Part shown: piece after piece, positions 9,941-19,069 of the stretch
Position numbering within the stretch: the first letter of the stretch is position 1
Layout: each line of letters opens with the position of its first letter
Source of the DNA: Alphaproteobacteria bacterium PA2
Lineage (GTDB): Bacteria > Pseudomonadota > Alphaproteobacteria > Caulobacterales > Caulobacteraceae
DNA length: 64,000 bases
Reading direction: 5' to 3'
NCBI GenBank assembly: GCA_002256425.1
Contig: NKIZ01000001.1
Coordinates: 1 to 64,000 of the forward strand
Translations under genes and position numbers: made by a program
The notes under the pieces: generated by a model
Told to the model about the DNA's origin: nothing
Databases searched by the model: none
Seen by the model: only the letters and a program-made list of their open reading frames with translations

Positions 9941-10300
9941 CTAGGCCCTGCGGGGGGTCATGTCGCCGATCACCATGGCGCCGACCCAGTTGGTCAGTCC
10001 GGTGACGACCGCCGCCAGAATGCCGGCCAGCAGACCCTGAACCACAAAGCCCTTCAGCAGGAAGGCCACCAGCAGGATCATCCCGCCGTTCAGGACCAGC
10101 AGGAACAGGCCCAGGGTGATGAAGGTCAGGGGCAGGGTCAGGATGAACAGTATGGGCCGGACGATGGCGTTGACGATCCCCAGCAGCAGGGCGGCCAGGA
10201 TCAGGGTCGTATTGTTGTCATAGGAAACCCCGGGCACAAAGTGCGCCGCCAGGGCCAGGCCCACAGCGCCGAAGGCCAACCGAACCAGGAATTTGAACAT
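9941..10300 (-). CDS. Phage holin superfamily IV-like small membrane protein
   Basis: A 119-residue, almost entirely hydrophobic protein with four predicted transmembrane helices. The family signature includes NAIVRPILFILTLPLTFITLGLF, which is typical of the 4-TMS 'phage holin family' proteins (PF04020-like) that are common chromosomal membrane proteins of unknown role and not phage genes in this setting. The ATG at 10300 is chosen because GGGAG lies about 9 bases upstream; an in-frame TTG at 10315 overlaps that site. It converges with groEL across the terminator. Confidence 0.75.
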   Translation of the reverse strand: MFKFLVRLAFGAVGLALAAHFVPGVSYDNNTTLILAALLLGIVNAIVRPILFILTLPLTFITLGLFLLVLNGGMILLVAFLLKGFVVQGLLAGILAAVVTGLTNWVGAMVIGDMTPRRA

Positions 10301-10461
10301 TTTCGCGTCTCCCAAGGGGGTGTCTGCAGAAACATGGGCCGGGAGACGAGGCCGTGCAATGCCTGGCGCCCGCCATCAGGATTTCACGCATGTTTCAGTG
10401 ACGGCGCCAATTTCGCCCCTTGTGGCGCCTAGGCTGGGACAAACGTGAAGGACCAGGACCC

Positions 10462-11169
10462 ATGTCTCCCAGATTCCCCGTCATCGCCCTTGCCGGGCTG
10501 ACCATCATTTCCGGCGCCGCCGAGGCCCAGCCAAGGGACGCGCGGCCGGGGCCGCCGGGTGATGGACCTCCGGGGCAAGGACGGCTCTTCATCAGCCCGT
10601 CCGGCGAGCCCTTCCGTCACGGCCAGGGTGCGGCGGCCTGGTTCGCCCAGACCGATGCCGATCACGACGGCGCCGTGACCCTCGTTGAATTCCGCAAGGA
10701 CGCCTCAAGGGCGTTTGCCCTGCTGGACAGGAATTCGGACGGCGTGATCGATGGGCCTGAGACCACGTACTATGAAAATGAGCTTGTCCCCGAAATCAGC
10801 CAGACCACCGGAGATGGTGACCGGGGTCCATCGGGAGAGAGGGGCGGACGCGGAAGCCGCGGCCGACCGCCTCCTGGCGGGCCAGGGCCGGACCGCGAAG
10901 GCAGGGGTGAACCACCTCCGTCAGGAGGTCGCAATGGCGGGACACCGAGGCAGGGGGCAGGCCGATTCGCCTATCTTGATATCCCCGAGCCCATACGCGC
11001 CGCAGACCTCAACCTCGACTGGCGGGTGACAGGCGCCGAGTGGCTGAAGGCCGCAGACCGCCGTTTCGCAATGCTGGACACCGGCGCGCTGGGCAAACTG
11101 ACGCCGGAGACCCTGCCGCGCCTGCCTGGTCCCCCGCCCCCGCGGGGCTCTAGGCGACCGCCACGGTGA
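10462..11169 (+). CDS. Secreted EF-hand domain protein
   Basis: A 235-residue protein with an N-terminal signal peptide (residues 1-23). Two canonical EF-hand calcium loops lie at residues 65-76 (DADHDGAVTLVE) and 89-100 (DRNSDGVIDGPE), each with Asp/Asn at loop positions 1, 3 and 5, Gly at 6 and Glu at 12. A third, degenerate loop follows (DLNLDWRVTGAE). Long Gly/Pro/Arg-rich low-complexity stretches separate them. It probably binds Ca2+ in the periplasm; its partner is unknown. The last 20 bases overlap the convergent phosphoesterase gene. Confidence 0.75.
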   Translation: MSPRFPVIALAGLTIISGAAEAQPRDARPGPPGDGPPGQGRLFISPSGEPFRHGQGAAAWFAQTDADHDGAVTLVEFRKDASRAFALLDRNSDGVIDGPETTYYENELVPEISQTTGDGDRGPSGERGGRGSRGRPPPGGPGPDREGRGEPPPSGGRNGGTPRQGAGRFAYLDIPEPIRAADLNLDWRVTGAEWLKAADRRFAMLDTGALGKLTPETLPRLPGPPPPRGSRRPPR

Positions 11170-11986
11170 GGTCGGGAATGGTCTGGGACAGCCTGCCGCC
11201 AACGCGCAGCGGCTCTACTCTGACAGCCAGACCCGTCCGGTCATCGGTTTCCACAAAGACCCCGCAGACAGTCGCGGGCCCTTCGGCGGGCTTGTAGCGG
11301 CCCCCGGCTATGCGGGTGGTGAAACGGCGAAGGGGCTCTTCCTTCTGATTGCCGATGACGCTGTCATAGTCGGCGCAGGCCCCGGCGTCGGTCTGATAGG
11401 CAGTGCCGCCATTCAGGATCTGGCAGTCGGCTGTGGGGACATGGGTGTGGGTGCCCACCACAAGACTGGCCCGGCCATCGCAGAAGTGACCCATGGCCAT
11501 TTTCTCCGACGTCGCCTCGGCGTGCATGTCGACCACCACGGCGTCAGCCGCCATGCCCAGGGGGCATTTGTCCAGCTCGCGGTCGACAGCGCTGAAGGGG
11601 TCATCCAGGCTGTCCATGTGAACCCGGCCCAGCAGGTTGATCACCAGTATGCGCTTGCCGCTGTCGGTCTCGAACAGGTTGGCGCCGCGACCCGGCGCGT
11701 CCGACAGGACCGAATAGTTCAGGGGCCGGATCAGTCGGGGTTCGCGGACAATATAGGTCAGGGCTTCCTTCTGGTCCCAGGAATGGTTGCCCAGGGTCAG
11801 GCAGTCGGCGCCGGCCTCGAACAGCTCCCGGGCGGTGTTTTCGGTAATGCCGAAGCCCGCCGCTGCATTCTCGGCATTGACGATGACGAACTCCAGGCCA
11901 AGGCGGCGCTTGAGGTCCGGCAGATGATCAGCCAGCCCGTCCCGACCGGCTCGGCCGACGACATCCCCGAAAAAAGCAAAACGCAT
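11150..11986 (-). CDS. YmdB-family metallophosphoesterase
   Basis: A 278-residue protein of the TIGR00282/YmdB family. It shows the metal-binding motifs FGDVVGRAGR (N-terminal GDxxG), NAENAAAGFG (NxEN) and TLGNHSWDQKE (GNH), plus VVGTHTHVPTAD near the C-terminus. YmdB of Bacillus is a 2',3'-cyclic nucleotide phosphodiesterase, and a similar di-metal phosphodiesterase reaction is expected. It follows the cyclo-ligase gene by 11 bases on the same strand, a pairing seen in many alphaproteobacteria. Confidence 0.88.
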   Translation of the reverse strand: MRFAFFGDVVGRAGRDGLADHLPDLKRRLGLEFVIVNAENAAAGFGITENTARELFEAGADCLTLGNHSWDQKEALTYIVREPRLIRPLNYSVLSDAPGRGANLFETDSGKRILVINLLGRVHMDSLDDPFSAVDRELDKCPLGMAADAVVVDMHAEATSEKMAMGHFCDGRASLVVGTHTHVPTADCQILNGGTAYQTDAGACADYDSVIGNQKEEPLRRFTTRIAGGRYKPAEGPATVCGVFVETDDRTGLAVRVEPLRVGGRLSQTIPDLTVAVA

Positions 11987-11997
11987 CCGACTAGGTC

Positions 11998-12558
11998 CTA
12001 GGTTCTTTGGGGGACGATATAGCCGGTTTCCGTGAGAATGGCGTCCAGGGATTGATCGTGCTCGATCATGGGGGCTTCCTCCACCTCCAGACCGGCATAG
12101 GCCAGGCCGATGGCGAGCACCCGTCCCTGTCGCCTCAGGGCTTCCAGGGTGCGGTCATAGAAGCCTCCACCCTGCCCCAGCCGTCCGCCGCGACGATCGA
12201 AAGCCAGCAGGGGGATGATGAGGACATCCGGGGTCACGCTCGCTGCAGCCTCGGTCGGCGCCGGAAGTCCCATGGCGTCCGGGGCCAGACCATCGCCCTG
12301 GCAATAGGCCCGGAAGATCAGGGGCGAGGCGGGCGCCAGGCAGACCGGCAGGGCCAGCAGTGCGCCGCGTCCCTGCAGGACTTTCAGGACAGGTCCGGGA
12401 TCCAGCTCACCGCCCATGGGCAGATAACCACCGACCGTGGCAGGCTTGAGACCCTTGGGCAGAAGCTCTGCGGCTGCACCCGCAGCCCCGGGAAAGCGAT
12501 CGGCGAGGTCCCTGCGCAGACTGCGCTGGACGCGGCGGAGGTCGTGCTTGGAGGCCAT
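11998..12558 (-). CDS. 5-formyltetrahydrofolate cyclo-ligase
   Basis: A 186-residue enzyme (YgfA/MTHFS family) that converts 5-formyl-THF to 5,10-methenyl-THF with ATP. Visible features are a basic N-terminus (KHDLRRVQRSLRRDL), GGYLPMGGELDPGPVL, and the ATP-binding GGRLGQGGGFYDRTL near residue 130. It lies directly downstream of 6S RNA, the same arrangement as ssrS-ygfA in E. coli, so it is probably made from a processed 6S read-through transcript. Its SD sits in a small hairpin (12563-12582). Confidence 0.9.
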   Translation of the reverse strand: MASKHDLRRVQRSLRRDLADRFPGAAGAAAELLPKGLKPATVGGYLPMGGELDPGPVLKVLQGRGALLALPVCLAPASPLIFRAYCQGDGLAPDAMGLPAPTEAAASVTPDVLIIPLLAFDRRGGRLGQGGGFYDRTLEALRRQGRVLAIGLAYAGLEVEEAPMIEHDQSLDAILTETGYIVPQRT

Positions 12559-12562
12559 GGCG

Positions 12563-12582
12563 ACCCCTTTTACGGATGGGGT
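12563..12582 (-). promoter_or_regulatory. Hairpin covering the ribosome binding site of the cyclo-ligase gene
   Basis: In the transcript, ACCCC (12582-12578) can pair with GGGGT (12567-12563) across a 10-base loop. The GGGG arm is the Shine-Dalgarno sequence, ending five bases before the ATG at 12558. The hairpin could also be the 3' boundary of 6S RNA. Confidence 0.4.
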
Positions 12583-12752
12583 GGCGGCGCCGCGAGAACC
12601 GTGAAGGGCGGTTTAATCCCCTCGACCTGGATAACCAGGTGGGCGCCGTAATGCCCAGGCCCACGGGCCAAGACAGGGACAGCTCCCTTCGAGACAATTA
12701 AGGTCGCTGGGATAAGTTGCCTTCGACGCGAGCCGCAGCAAGACCCGCCGCC
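12583..12752 (-). ncRNA. ssrS: 6S RNA
   Basis: A 240-bp gap between zapA and the cyclo-ligase gene, the conserved location of 6S RNA. The RNA sense strand begins with GGCGGCG (12752-12746) and ends with CGCCGCC (12589-12583), which form the closing stem. Extra pairing is visible inside, for example CCTGG/CCAGG around 12628-12640. 6S RNA mimics an open promoter and sequesters sigma-70 RNA polymerase in stationary phase. Ends are estimated to within about 10 bases. No primary-sequence match could be run, so the call rests on synteny, size and the fold. Confidence 0.75.
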
Positions 12753-12756
12753 TGAT

Positions 12757-12785
12757 AGAATAGGCCATTGCGCGGAAAATGTGAG
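12757..12785 (-). promoter_or_regulatory. Predicted 6S RNA promoter
   Basis: On the minus strand, CTCACA (12785-12780), a 17-base spacer, and TATTCT (12762-12757), placing the start about five bases downstream at the GGCGGCG closing stem. Confidence 0.5.
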
Positions 12786-12799
12786 GGGCGATCTGCCCT

Positions 12800-13126
12800 T
12801 TATTCAGCCGCCAGCTTTTCCAGCTTCCGGGCGGCGTTTTCCAGGGCCAGGGTCGAGCGGGTTTCCAGCCGGGCGTATTCCGACTGCAGGCGGGCGTGCT
12901 CGGTCTGCATGACCGACAGTCGCGCCCTGGCGTCGGTCAGTTCGTCGGCCAGCAGCAGGGCGCCCATCAGGAACAGACGGGTGTCGCCCAGCTGGCCCAT
13001 ATCCTTGGAAACACTGCGAACCTGCTGGTCAAACAGCCGGGCCAGCTCCATCAGGTGGGCTTCCTGCCCGTCCTCGCAGCCAACCGCGTAGGGCCGGCCA
13101 TTCACTGTCACCGTCACCTGGGCCAT
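12800..13126 (-). CDS. zapA: Cell division protein ZapA
   Basis: A 108-residue ZapA. The N-terminal globular part reads VTVTVNGRPYAVGCEDGQEAHLM, followed by DTRLFLMGALLLADEL and a C-terminal coiled coil of about 50 residues. ZapA cross-links FtsZ filaments at the Z-ring. It is coupled to the upstream zauP gene by TGATG, the same zauP-zapA order as in Caulobacter crescentus. Confidence 0.93.
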   Translation of the reverse strand: MAQVTVTVNGRPYAVGCEDGQEAHLMELARLFDQQVRSVSKDMGQLGDTRLFLMGALLLADELTDARARLSVMQTEHARLQSEYARLETRSTLALENAARKLEKLAAE

Positions 13127-13386
13127 CAGGCGTCCTCGCTTTGCGGTTCAAGGGCGGCGTTGATTTCCTCGATGGCCTTGGCGAGGGCTGCAGAAGCCTC
13201 GGCGCCGGCCAGTTCCAGTTCCTTTTCCCGGGCCCGAGCCTCGGCCAGCTCCCTGGCCAGGCGCTCACGCTCGGCGTCCGAACCCGGGGTCACGGGCGCA
13301 CCCGAGGCGAGCTTCTGCTCAACCAGGGAAATCGCGCGATCCAACCGTTTGACGGCCTGATCGAATAGGCTCTCCTCGCGGTCCAT
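13126..13386 (-). CDS. zauP: ZapA-partner coiled-coil protein ZauP
   Basis: An 86-residue, highly charged, Ala/Glu-rich coiled-coil protein (DUF4164-like). In Caulobacter the small coiled-coil gene upstream of zapA encodes ZauP, which binds ZapA and is required for its function at the Z-ring; position, length and heptad-like composition match. The stop overlaps the zapA start (TGATG). It is divergent from tkt. Confidence 0.8.
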   Translation of the reverse strand: MDREESLFDQAVKRLDRAISLVEQKLASGAPVTPGSDAERERLARELAEARAREKELELAGAEASAALAKAIEEINAALEPQSEDA

Positions 13387-13522
13387 GTCCTGCTCCGAAG
13401 TGTGTCCGGAAGACTATAGCGCGGGCAGGGCGGCGTCTGAAACCCGTTACCTTCCTTGACCCTGAATTGCTTGCGTGCGACCCCGCGCCCGCAAGTTCCT
13501 TTTCACGCCCCGGAAGCTCAAC

Positions 13523-15496
13523 ATGCCCGCGCCCATTCAGACCATGGCCAATGCGATCCGCGTCCTTTCCATGGACGCTGTCCACCATGCGAAATCCGGC
13601 CACCAGGGCATGCCCCTGGGCATGGCCGACGTCGCCACTGTCCTGTGGACCCGGTTCCTGAAGTATGATCCGGCGCGGCCGGCCTGGGCCGACCGGGACC
13701 GGTTCGTCCTGTCAGCGGGCCACGGGTCCATGCTGCTCTATTCCCTGCTGCATCTGACGGGGTTCAAGGCCATGACCATGGACCAGATCCGCAACTTCCG
13801 TCAGTGGGGCTCCAACACCCCCGGCCACCCGGAATACGGCCACACTCCCGGCGTCGAAACCACCACTGGTCCCCTGGGCCAGGGCATCGCAACTGCGGTG
13901 GGCATGGCCATGGCCGAGCGCCACCTGGCCAACCGCTTTGGCGCAGACCTGGTGGATCACCGGACCTGGGTCATCGCCGGCGACGGCTGTCTGATGGAAG
14001 GGATCAGCCATGAGGCCGCTTCCCTGGCCGGTCGCCTCAAGCTGAGCAAGCTAACCGTCCTGTTCGATGACAACAACACCACCATCGATGGCTATGCGAC
14101 CCTGGCCGAAACCGGCGACCAGCTGGCGAGGTTCAAGGCCTATGGCTGGGCGGTGAAGGCCGTCGACGGCCATGACTTTGCAAAGATCGCCGCCGCCATG
14201 CGCTGGGCGACCAAACAGGACCGCCCCACCCTCATCGCCTGCAAGACCAAGATCTCCAAGGGCGCCGGCCCCAAGGAGGCCGATCCCCACAGCCACGGCT
14301 ACGCCCTGATGGACGCCGAAATCGCTGACGCCCGCAAGGCCATGGGCTGGGACCTGCCGCCCTTCGAGCTGCCTGATGAGGTGCTGAAGTCCTGGCGGTC
14401 CGCGGGTCGCAAGGCCGGCAGGGCGCGCAAGGCCTGGCAGGCACGTCTGGATGGATCCAGCCACAAGCCGGAGTTTGAACGGGCGATCAATGGCGACCTG
14501 CCCGCCGACGCCTTCGCAAAACTCGACGCCTATATTGAACAGGCCGTGACCACCAAGCCGGCGGCGGCGACCCGCCAGCATTCAGGCTCAGCCCTCGAGC
14601 ATCTGGTTCCGGCCATTCCGGAACTGATCGGCGGCTCGGCTGACCTGACCGGTTCGAACAACACCTATGTCAAGGGCACCAAGGCCTTCGACCTGCCCGA
14701 CTATGACGGCCGCTATGTCCACTATGGCGTCCGCGAGCACGGCATGGCTGCAGCCATGAACGGCATGGCCCTGCATGGCGGGATCATTCCCTTCTCCGGC
14801 GCCTTCCTGGTGTTCTCGGACTACAGCCGTCCCTCCATCCGTCTGGGGGCCCTGATGGGGACCCGGGTGATCCACGTCATGACCCACGACTCCATCGGGG
14901 TCGGCGAGGACGGTCCAACCCACCAGCCGGTGGAGCATGTGGGCGCCCTGCGGATGATCCCGAACCTGAACGTCTATCGCCCGGCTGACGCAATCGAGGC
15001 GGCCGAGTGCTGGAAACTGGCCCTGTCCACCAAGACCACGCCGTCGGTCATGGCCCTGTCCCGCCAGAAGGTTCCTGCGGTGCGCACCGAGGCGGCAAAT
15101 GAGAACCTGTCGGCCAGGGGCGCCTATGAGCTGAAGGCCGCCAGCGCCGCCGCCAGGGTGACCATCTTCGCTTCCGGCACCGAAGTCTCCATAGCCGTCG
15201 CCGCCCGGGACATGCTGGAAGCCGAGGGCGTGCCCACCCGTGTGGTCTCGACCCCCTGCTGGGATCTCTTCGAAACCCAGAGCGCCAGGTACAAGGCTGA
15301 GGTCATCGGCAAGGCCGATGTCCGCGTCGCGGTGGAAGCCCAGGTCTCCTATGGCTGGGAGCGGTTCATCGGTGAGAACGGCGCCTTTGTGGGCATGACC
15401 GGCTTCGGGGCCAGCGCCCCGGCCGAGCGGCTCTACAAGGAGTTCGGGATCACTGCTGAGGCGGTGGTCGCCGCCGCCAAGGCCAAGCTCGGCTAG
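13523..15496 (+). CDS. tkt: Transketolase
   Basis: A 657-residue TPP enzyme of the pentose phosphate pathway that moves two-carbon ketol units between sugar phosphates. The TPP/Mg motif is GDGCLMEGISHEAASLAG with the downstream DDNNTTIDG (GDG...N). The pyrimidine-domain motif is VREHGMAAAMNGMALHGG, and HDSIGVGEDGPTHQPVEH is the family active-site loop. The ATG at 13523 has a CGGAAG site 6 bases upstream and gives the normal N-terminus (MANAIRVLSMDAV); an in-frame ATG at 13475 is upstream of it. It heads a forward cluster with purT and gap-pgk-fba. Confidence 0.95.
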   Translation: MPAPIQTMANAIRVLSMDAVHHAKSGHQGMPLGMADVATVLWTRFLKYDPARPAWADRDRFVLSAGHGSMLLYSLLHLTGFKAMTMDQIRNFRQWGSNTPGHPEYGHTPGVETTTGPLGQGIATAVGMAMAERHLANRFGADLVDHRTWVIAGDGCLMEGISHEAASLAGRLKLSKLTVLFDDNNTTIDGYATLAETGDQLARFKAYGWAVKAVDGHDFAKIAAAMRWATKQDRPTLIACKTKISKGAGPKEADPHSHGYALMDAEIADARKAMGWDLPPFELPDEVLKSWRSAGRKAGRARKAWQARLDGSSHKPEFERAINGDLPADAFAKLDAYIEQAVTTKPAAATRQHSGSALEHLVPAIPELIGGSADLTGSNNTYVKGTKAFDLPDYDGRYVHYGVREHGMAAAMNGMALHGGIIPFSGAFLVFSDYSRPSIRLGALMGTRVIHVMTHDSIGVGEDGPTHQPVEHVGALRMIPNLNVYRPADAIEAAECWKLALSTKTTPSVMALSRQKVPAVRTEAANENLSARGAYELKAASAAARVTIFASGTEVSIAVAARDMLEAEGVPTRVVSTPCWDLFETQSARYKAEVIGKADVRVAVEAQVSYGWERFIGENGAFVGMTGFGASAPAERLYKEFGITAEAVVAAAKAKLG

Positions 15497-15505
15497 GATC
15501 AGATC

Positions 15506-16705
15506 ATGCGCCTGGGAACGCCCCTTTCGCCCTCCGCCGTCCGGGTCATGCTGCTGGGGTGCGGCGAGTTGGGCAAGGAAGTGGCCATCGAACTGCAGAG
15601 GCTGGGCTGCGAAGTGATCGGGGTGGACCGTTATGCGGACGCTCCGGCCATGCAGGTGGCTCACCGCAGCCACGTGATCGCCATGACCGACGCTGCGGCC
15701 CTCCGCGCCCTGGTGGAGGCTGAAAGGCCGCACCTGATTGTCCCGGAGATTGAGGCCATCGCTACGGACGAACTGGCGCGCATTGAAGCCGATGGCCTTG
15801 CCACGGTCATTCCTACCGCCCGGGCCGCCCAGCTGACCATGAACCGCGAGGGCATCCGCCGCCTGGCGGCAGAGACCCTTGGCCTGCCCACCAGCGCCTA
15901 TGCCTTCGCCACCAGCGAGGCCGAACTCGCCCTGGCGGCGAGGGAGGTCACAGGCTTTCCCTGCTTCATCAAGCCGGTGATGAGCTCATCCGGCAAGGGT
16001 CAGTCTTTTGTCGAAGGACCGGAGGGCATTGCCGCAGCCTGGGCCTACGCCCTTTCGGCGGGCCGGGTCTCGGAGGCCAAGGTGATCGTCGAGGGCCGGG
16101 TGGATTTCGATTTCGAGATCACCCAGCTGACCATTCGCGCCCGGGACGCCGACGGAAACATCCAGACCCATTTCTGCGCCCCCATCGGCCACAGACAGGT
16201 CAAGGGCGACTATGTGGAAAGCTGGCAGCCCCAGGCCATGTCGCCGACGGCCCTTGACCGCGCCCGGGCCATAGCCAGGGCTGTAACCGATGATCTGGGC
16301 GGGCTTGGCCTGTTCGGGGTCGAGCTGTTCGTGAAGGGCGACGAGGTCTGGTTTTCCGAAGTCAGCCCCCGACCCCACGACACCGGCCTGGTCACCCTGG
16401 CCACCCAGAGCCTCAGCGAATTCGCCCTTCACGCCCGGGCCATTCTCGGTCTTCCAGTGGACGCCGCCCTGCGGGAGCCGGGCGCCAGCGCGGTGATCTA
16501 TGGCGGGCTGGAAGGTGTCGGCGTGGTGTTTGAGGGCGTGGATGAGGCCCTGGCGATCCCGGGGTCGGACCTGCGCCTGTTCGGCAAGCCGGAGGCCTTC
16601 GAGCGGCGGCGGATGGGCGTCGCCCTGGCTCGCGCTACAGACACCGATGAAGCGCGACGACTGGCCAAGGCGGCGGCGGATAAGGTCAGGGTCGTCCAGG
16701 GCTGA
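15506..16705 (+). CDS. purT: Formate-dependent phosphoribosylglycinamide formyltransferase (GAR transformylase 2)
   Basis: A 399-residue ATP-grasp enzyme that formylates GAR using free formate and ATP in purine synthesis. The N-terminal Rossmann loop is [17 protein letters not shown], followed by [12 protein letters not shown]. The ATP-grasp core holds [12 protein letters not shown], and the metal-binding region is [14 protein letters not shown]. It begins 9 bases after tkt ends and is probably co-transcribed with it. It lets the cell bypass the folate-dependent PurN reaction. Confidence 0.95.
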   Translation: MRLGTPLSPSAVRVMLLGCGELGKEVAIELQRLGCEVIGVDRYADAPAMQVAHRSHVIAMTDAAALRALVEAERPHLIVPEIEAIATDELARIEADGLATVIPTARAAQLTMNREGIRRLAAETLGLPTSAYAFATSEAELALAAREVTGFPCFIKPVMSSSGKGQSFVEGPEGIAAAWAYALSAGRVSEAKVIVEGRVDFDFEITQLTIRARDADGNIQTHFCAPIGHRQVKGDYVESWQPQAMSPTALDRARAIARAVTDDLGGLGLFGVELFVKGDEVWFSEVSPRPHDTGLVTLATQSLSEFALHARAILGLPVDAALREPGASAVIYGGLEGVGVVFEGVDEALAIPGSDLRLFGKPEAFERRRMGVALARATDTDEARRLAKAAADKVRVVQG

Positions 16706-16839
16706 AACCCGGGCCTCCCCGCCACATCCTTCCTAAATCAACGCGTTGGGATCGATCCGGGTGGTCTGGGGGTTGACTTCCCTGGGCTGAACCCGAAAAA
16801 CCGCGCCCAATCCAAGCAAATTCGATCAAGGAGTTGTCC

Positions 16840-17847
16840 ATGGCCGTCCGCGTCGCAATCAATGGGTTTGGCCGTATCGGCCGCCTGGTCCTGCGCTCGA
16901 TCGTGGAGCATGGCCGCACGGACATCGAGGTCGTGGCGATCAACGACCTGGGCCCGGTGGAAACCAACGCCCATCTCCTGCGCTATGACAGTGTCCACGG
17001 CCGGTTCCCGGGCAATGTCACCGTCGACGGCGATACGATCGATGTGGGCTTCGGCAAGATCAAGGTCACCGCAATCCGCAATCCGGCCGAGCTTCCGCAC
17101 CGCGAGCTGGGCGTCGACATCGCCCTGGAGTGCACCGGCCTCTTCACCTCCAAGGACAAGGCCAAGGCCCACCTGGACGCCGGCGCCAAGCGGGTCCTGG
17201 TTTCCGCCCCCTGCACCGACGCCGACAAGACCATCGTCTTCGGGGTGAACCACAACACCCTGACCAAGGACGACCTGATCGTCTCCAACGCCTCCTGCAC
17301 CACCAACTGCCTGGCCCCGGTGGCCAAGGTCCTGCACGAGCTGGCCGGCATCGAGCGGGGCTATATGACGACCATCCACTCCTACACTGGCGACCAGCCG
17401 ACCCTGGACACCATGCATTCGGACCTCTACCGGGCCCGGGCCGCCGCCATGTCCATGATCCCGACCTCCACCGGCGCGGCCAAGGCCCTGGGCCTGGTCA
17501 TCCCGGAACTGCAGGGCAAGCTGGACGGCTCGTCCATCCGCGTCCCGACCCCCAATGTTTCCGTGGTCGACCTCACCTGGGTGCCCGGCCGGACCCTGAC
17601 CCGGGAAGAAATCAACGCCGCCCTGACTGCAGCGGCCAACGGCCCGCTGAAGGGGGTTCTGGCCGTGACCAATGATCCCCTGGTCTCGATCGACTTCAAC
17701 CATGTGCCCGCCTCGTCCACGGCGGCCCTGGCCCAGACCCAGGTCATTGATGGCGGCCTTGGCCGTATCCTGACCTGGTATGACAATGAGTGGGGCTTCT
17801 CCACCCGGATGAGCGACACGGCCCTGGCCATGGCAGCCCTGATCTAG
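16840..17847 (+). CDS. gap: Glyceraldehyde-3-phosphate dehydrogenase
   Basis: A 335-residue GAPDH that oxidises glyceraldehyde-3-phosphate to 1,3-bisphosphoglycerate with NAD+. The NAD motif is [13 protein letters not shown], the catalytic cysteine is in [12 protein letters not shown], and the ending [12 protein letters not shown] is standard. AAGGAG lies 6 bases before the ATG at 16840. The region 16706-16839 upstream probably holds the promoter (TTGACT at 16773), but no clear -10 is visible. pgk follows after 6 bases. Confidence 0.97.
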   Translation: MAVRVAINGFGRIGRLVLRSIVEHGRTDIEVVAINDLGPVETNAHLLRYDSVHGRFPGNVTVDGDTIDVGFGKIKVTAIRNPAELPHRELGVDIALECTGLFTSKDKAKAHLDAGAKRVLVSAPCTDADKTIVFGVNHNTLTKDDLIVSNASCTTNCLAPVAKVLHELAGIERGYMTTIHSYTGDQPTLDTMHSDLYRARAAAMSMIPTSTGAAKALGLVIPELQGKLDGSSIRVPTPNVSVVDLTWVPGRTLTREEINAALTAAANGPLKGVLAVTNDPLVSIDFNHVPASSTAALAQTQVIDGGLGRILTWYDNEWGFSTRMSDTALAMAALI

Positions 17848-17853
17848 GCCCAG

Positions 17854-19056
17854 ATGACCTTCTCCACCCTCGACGACGCCCATCTGGCGGGAAAGCGCGC
17901 CCTGGTGCGGGTGGACTTCAATGTCCCCATGCACGAGGGCCAGGTTTCTGACGACACCCGCCTGCGGGCGGCGGTCCCGACCATCGAGAAGCTGAGGGCC
18001 GGGGGCGCGAAGGTTATCCTTCTGGCCCACTTCGACCGGCCCAAGGGCCGCTGGGTGGAGTCCATGAGCCTGGGCCCCATCGCCCCGGCCCTGGAAAAGG
18101 TCCTGGGGCATCCTGTGGCCTTTGCGCCGGACTGTGTCGGCAAGGACGTCGCAGCCGCCGTCGAGGCCATGAAGGCCGGAGATGTCCTGCTGCTGGAAAA
18201 TGTCAGGTTCTATCCTGGCGAAGAGGCCAACGACCCGGCCTTCGCCAAGGCCCTGGCGGAGAATGGCGACCTCTATGTGAACGACGCCTTCTCGGCGGCC
18301 CACCGCGCCCACGCCTCGACAGAGGGTCTGGCCCATCTCCTGCCCGCCTATGCCGGCGAGCAGATGCGTCTGGAACTGTCGGCTCTGGACGCCGCCCTCG
18401 GCCGACCGCAAAGGCCGGTCATGGGCATTGTCGGCGGCTCCAAGGTCTCCACCAAGCTGGAACTCCTGCGCCATCTGGTGACAAAGCTGGACAAGCTGGC
18501 CATTGGCGGCGGCATGGCCAACACCTTCCTCTTCGCCCAGGGCCACGATGTCGGCGCCTCGTACTGCGAAAAGGAAATGGCCGACACCGCCCGCGACATC
18601 ATCCGGCTGGCCGGTCAGAACAACTGCAAGCTCTTCCTGCCCCTGGACATTGTCGTCGCCGAGAAGATGGCGCCTGGCGCCCCGGCCCGGGTGCGCCATC
18701 TGGGCGCCCTGGATGATGACGAGCGGATTCTGGATGCGGGACCGGAAACCGTCGAGCGTCTGTGCCGGGCCATGGCCAACTCAAAGACCCTGATCTGGAA
18801 CGGGCCTCTGGGCGTGTTCGAAATGCCGCCCTTTGACAAGGGCACGGTGACGGCCGCGAAATTCGCGGCAGAACTGGTCAAGGAAGGCAAGCTTGTGGCT
18901 GTGGCCGGAGGTGGCGACACTGTGGCCGCCCTGCACGCAGCAGGCGTTGCAGACGACTTCACTTTCGTCTCTACGGCTGGCGGCGCCTTTCTTGAATGGA
19001 TGGAAGGCAAGGAGTTGCCGGGAGTGGCGGCTCTCTCGAAACAGAACAAACGATAA
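17854..19056 (+). CDS. pgk: Phosphoglycerate kinase
   Basis: A 400-residue monomeric kinase that makes ATP from 1,3-bisphosphoglycerate. It shows [19 protein letters not shown] and [10 protein letters not shown] at the substrate-binding N-domain, [13 protein letters not shown] at the hinge, and [16 protein letters not shown] plus [12 protein letters not shown] at the nucleotide site. It is the middle gene of the gap-pgk-fba cluster; spacing to gap is 6 bases and to fba 13 bases. Confidence 0.97.
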   Translation: MTFSTLDDAHLAGKRALVRVDFNVPMHEGQVSDDTRLRAAVPTIEKLRAGGAKVILLAHFDRPKGRWVESMSLGPIAPALEKVLGHPVAFAPDCVGKDVAAAVEAMKAGDVLLLENVRFYPGEEANDPAFAKALAENGDLYVNDAFSAAHRAHASTEGLAHLLPAYAGEQMRLELSALDAALGRPQRPVMGIVGGSKVSTKLELLRHLVTKLDKLAIGGGMANTFLFAQGHDVGASYCEKEMADTARDIIRLAGQNNCKLFLPLDIVVAEKMAPGAPARVRHLGALDDDERILDAGPETVERLCRAMANSKTLIWNGPLGVFEMPPFDKGTVTAAKFAAELVKEGKLVAVAGGGDTVAALHAAGVADDFTFVSTAGGAFLEWMEGKELPGVAALSKQNKR

Positions 19057-19069
19057 AGGAGCGCGCACC

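Noticed and set aside
16738-18699. 653-codon open reading frame on the minus strand opposite gap and pgk
   Set aside because: It is antisense to two clearly real glycolytic genes and has a Gly/Gln/His-rich composition typical of a reverse-frame shadow in high-GC DNA.
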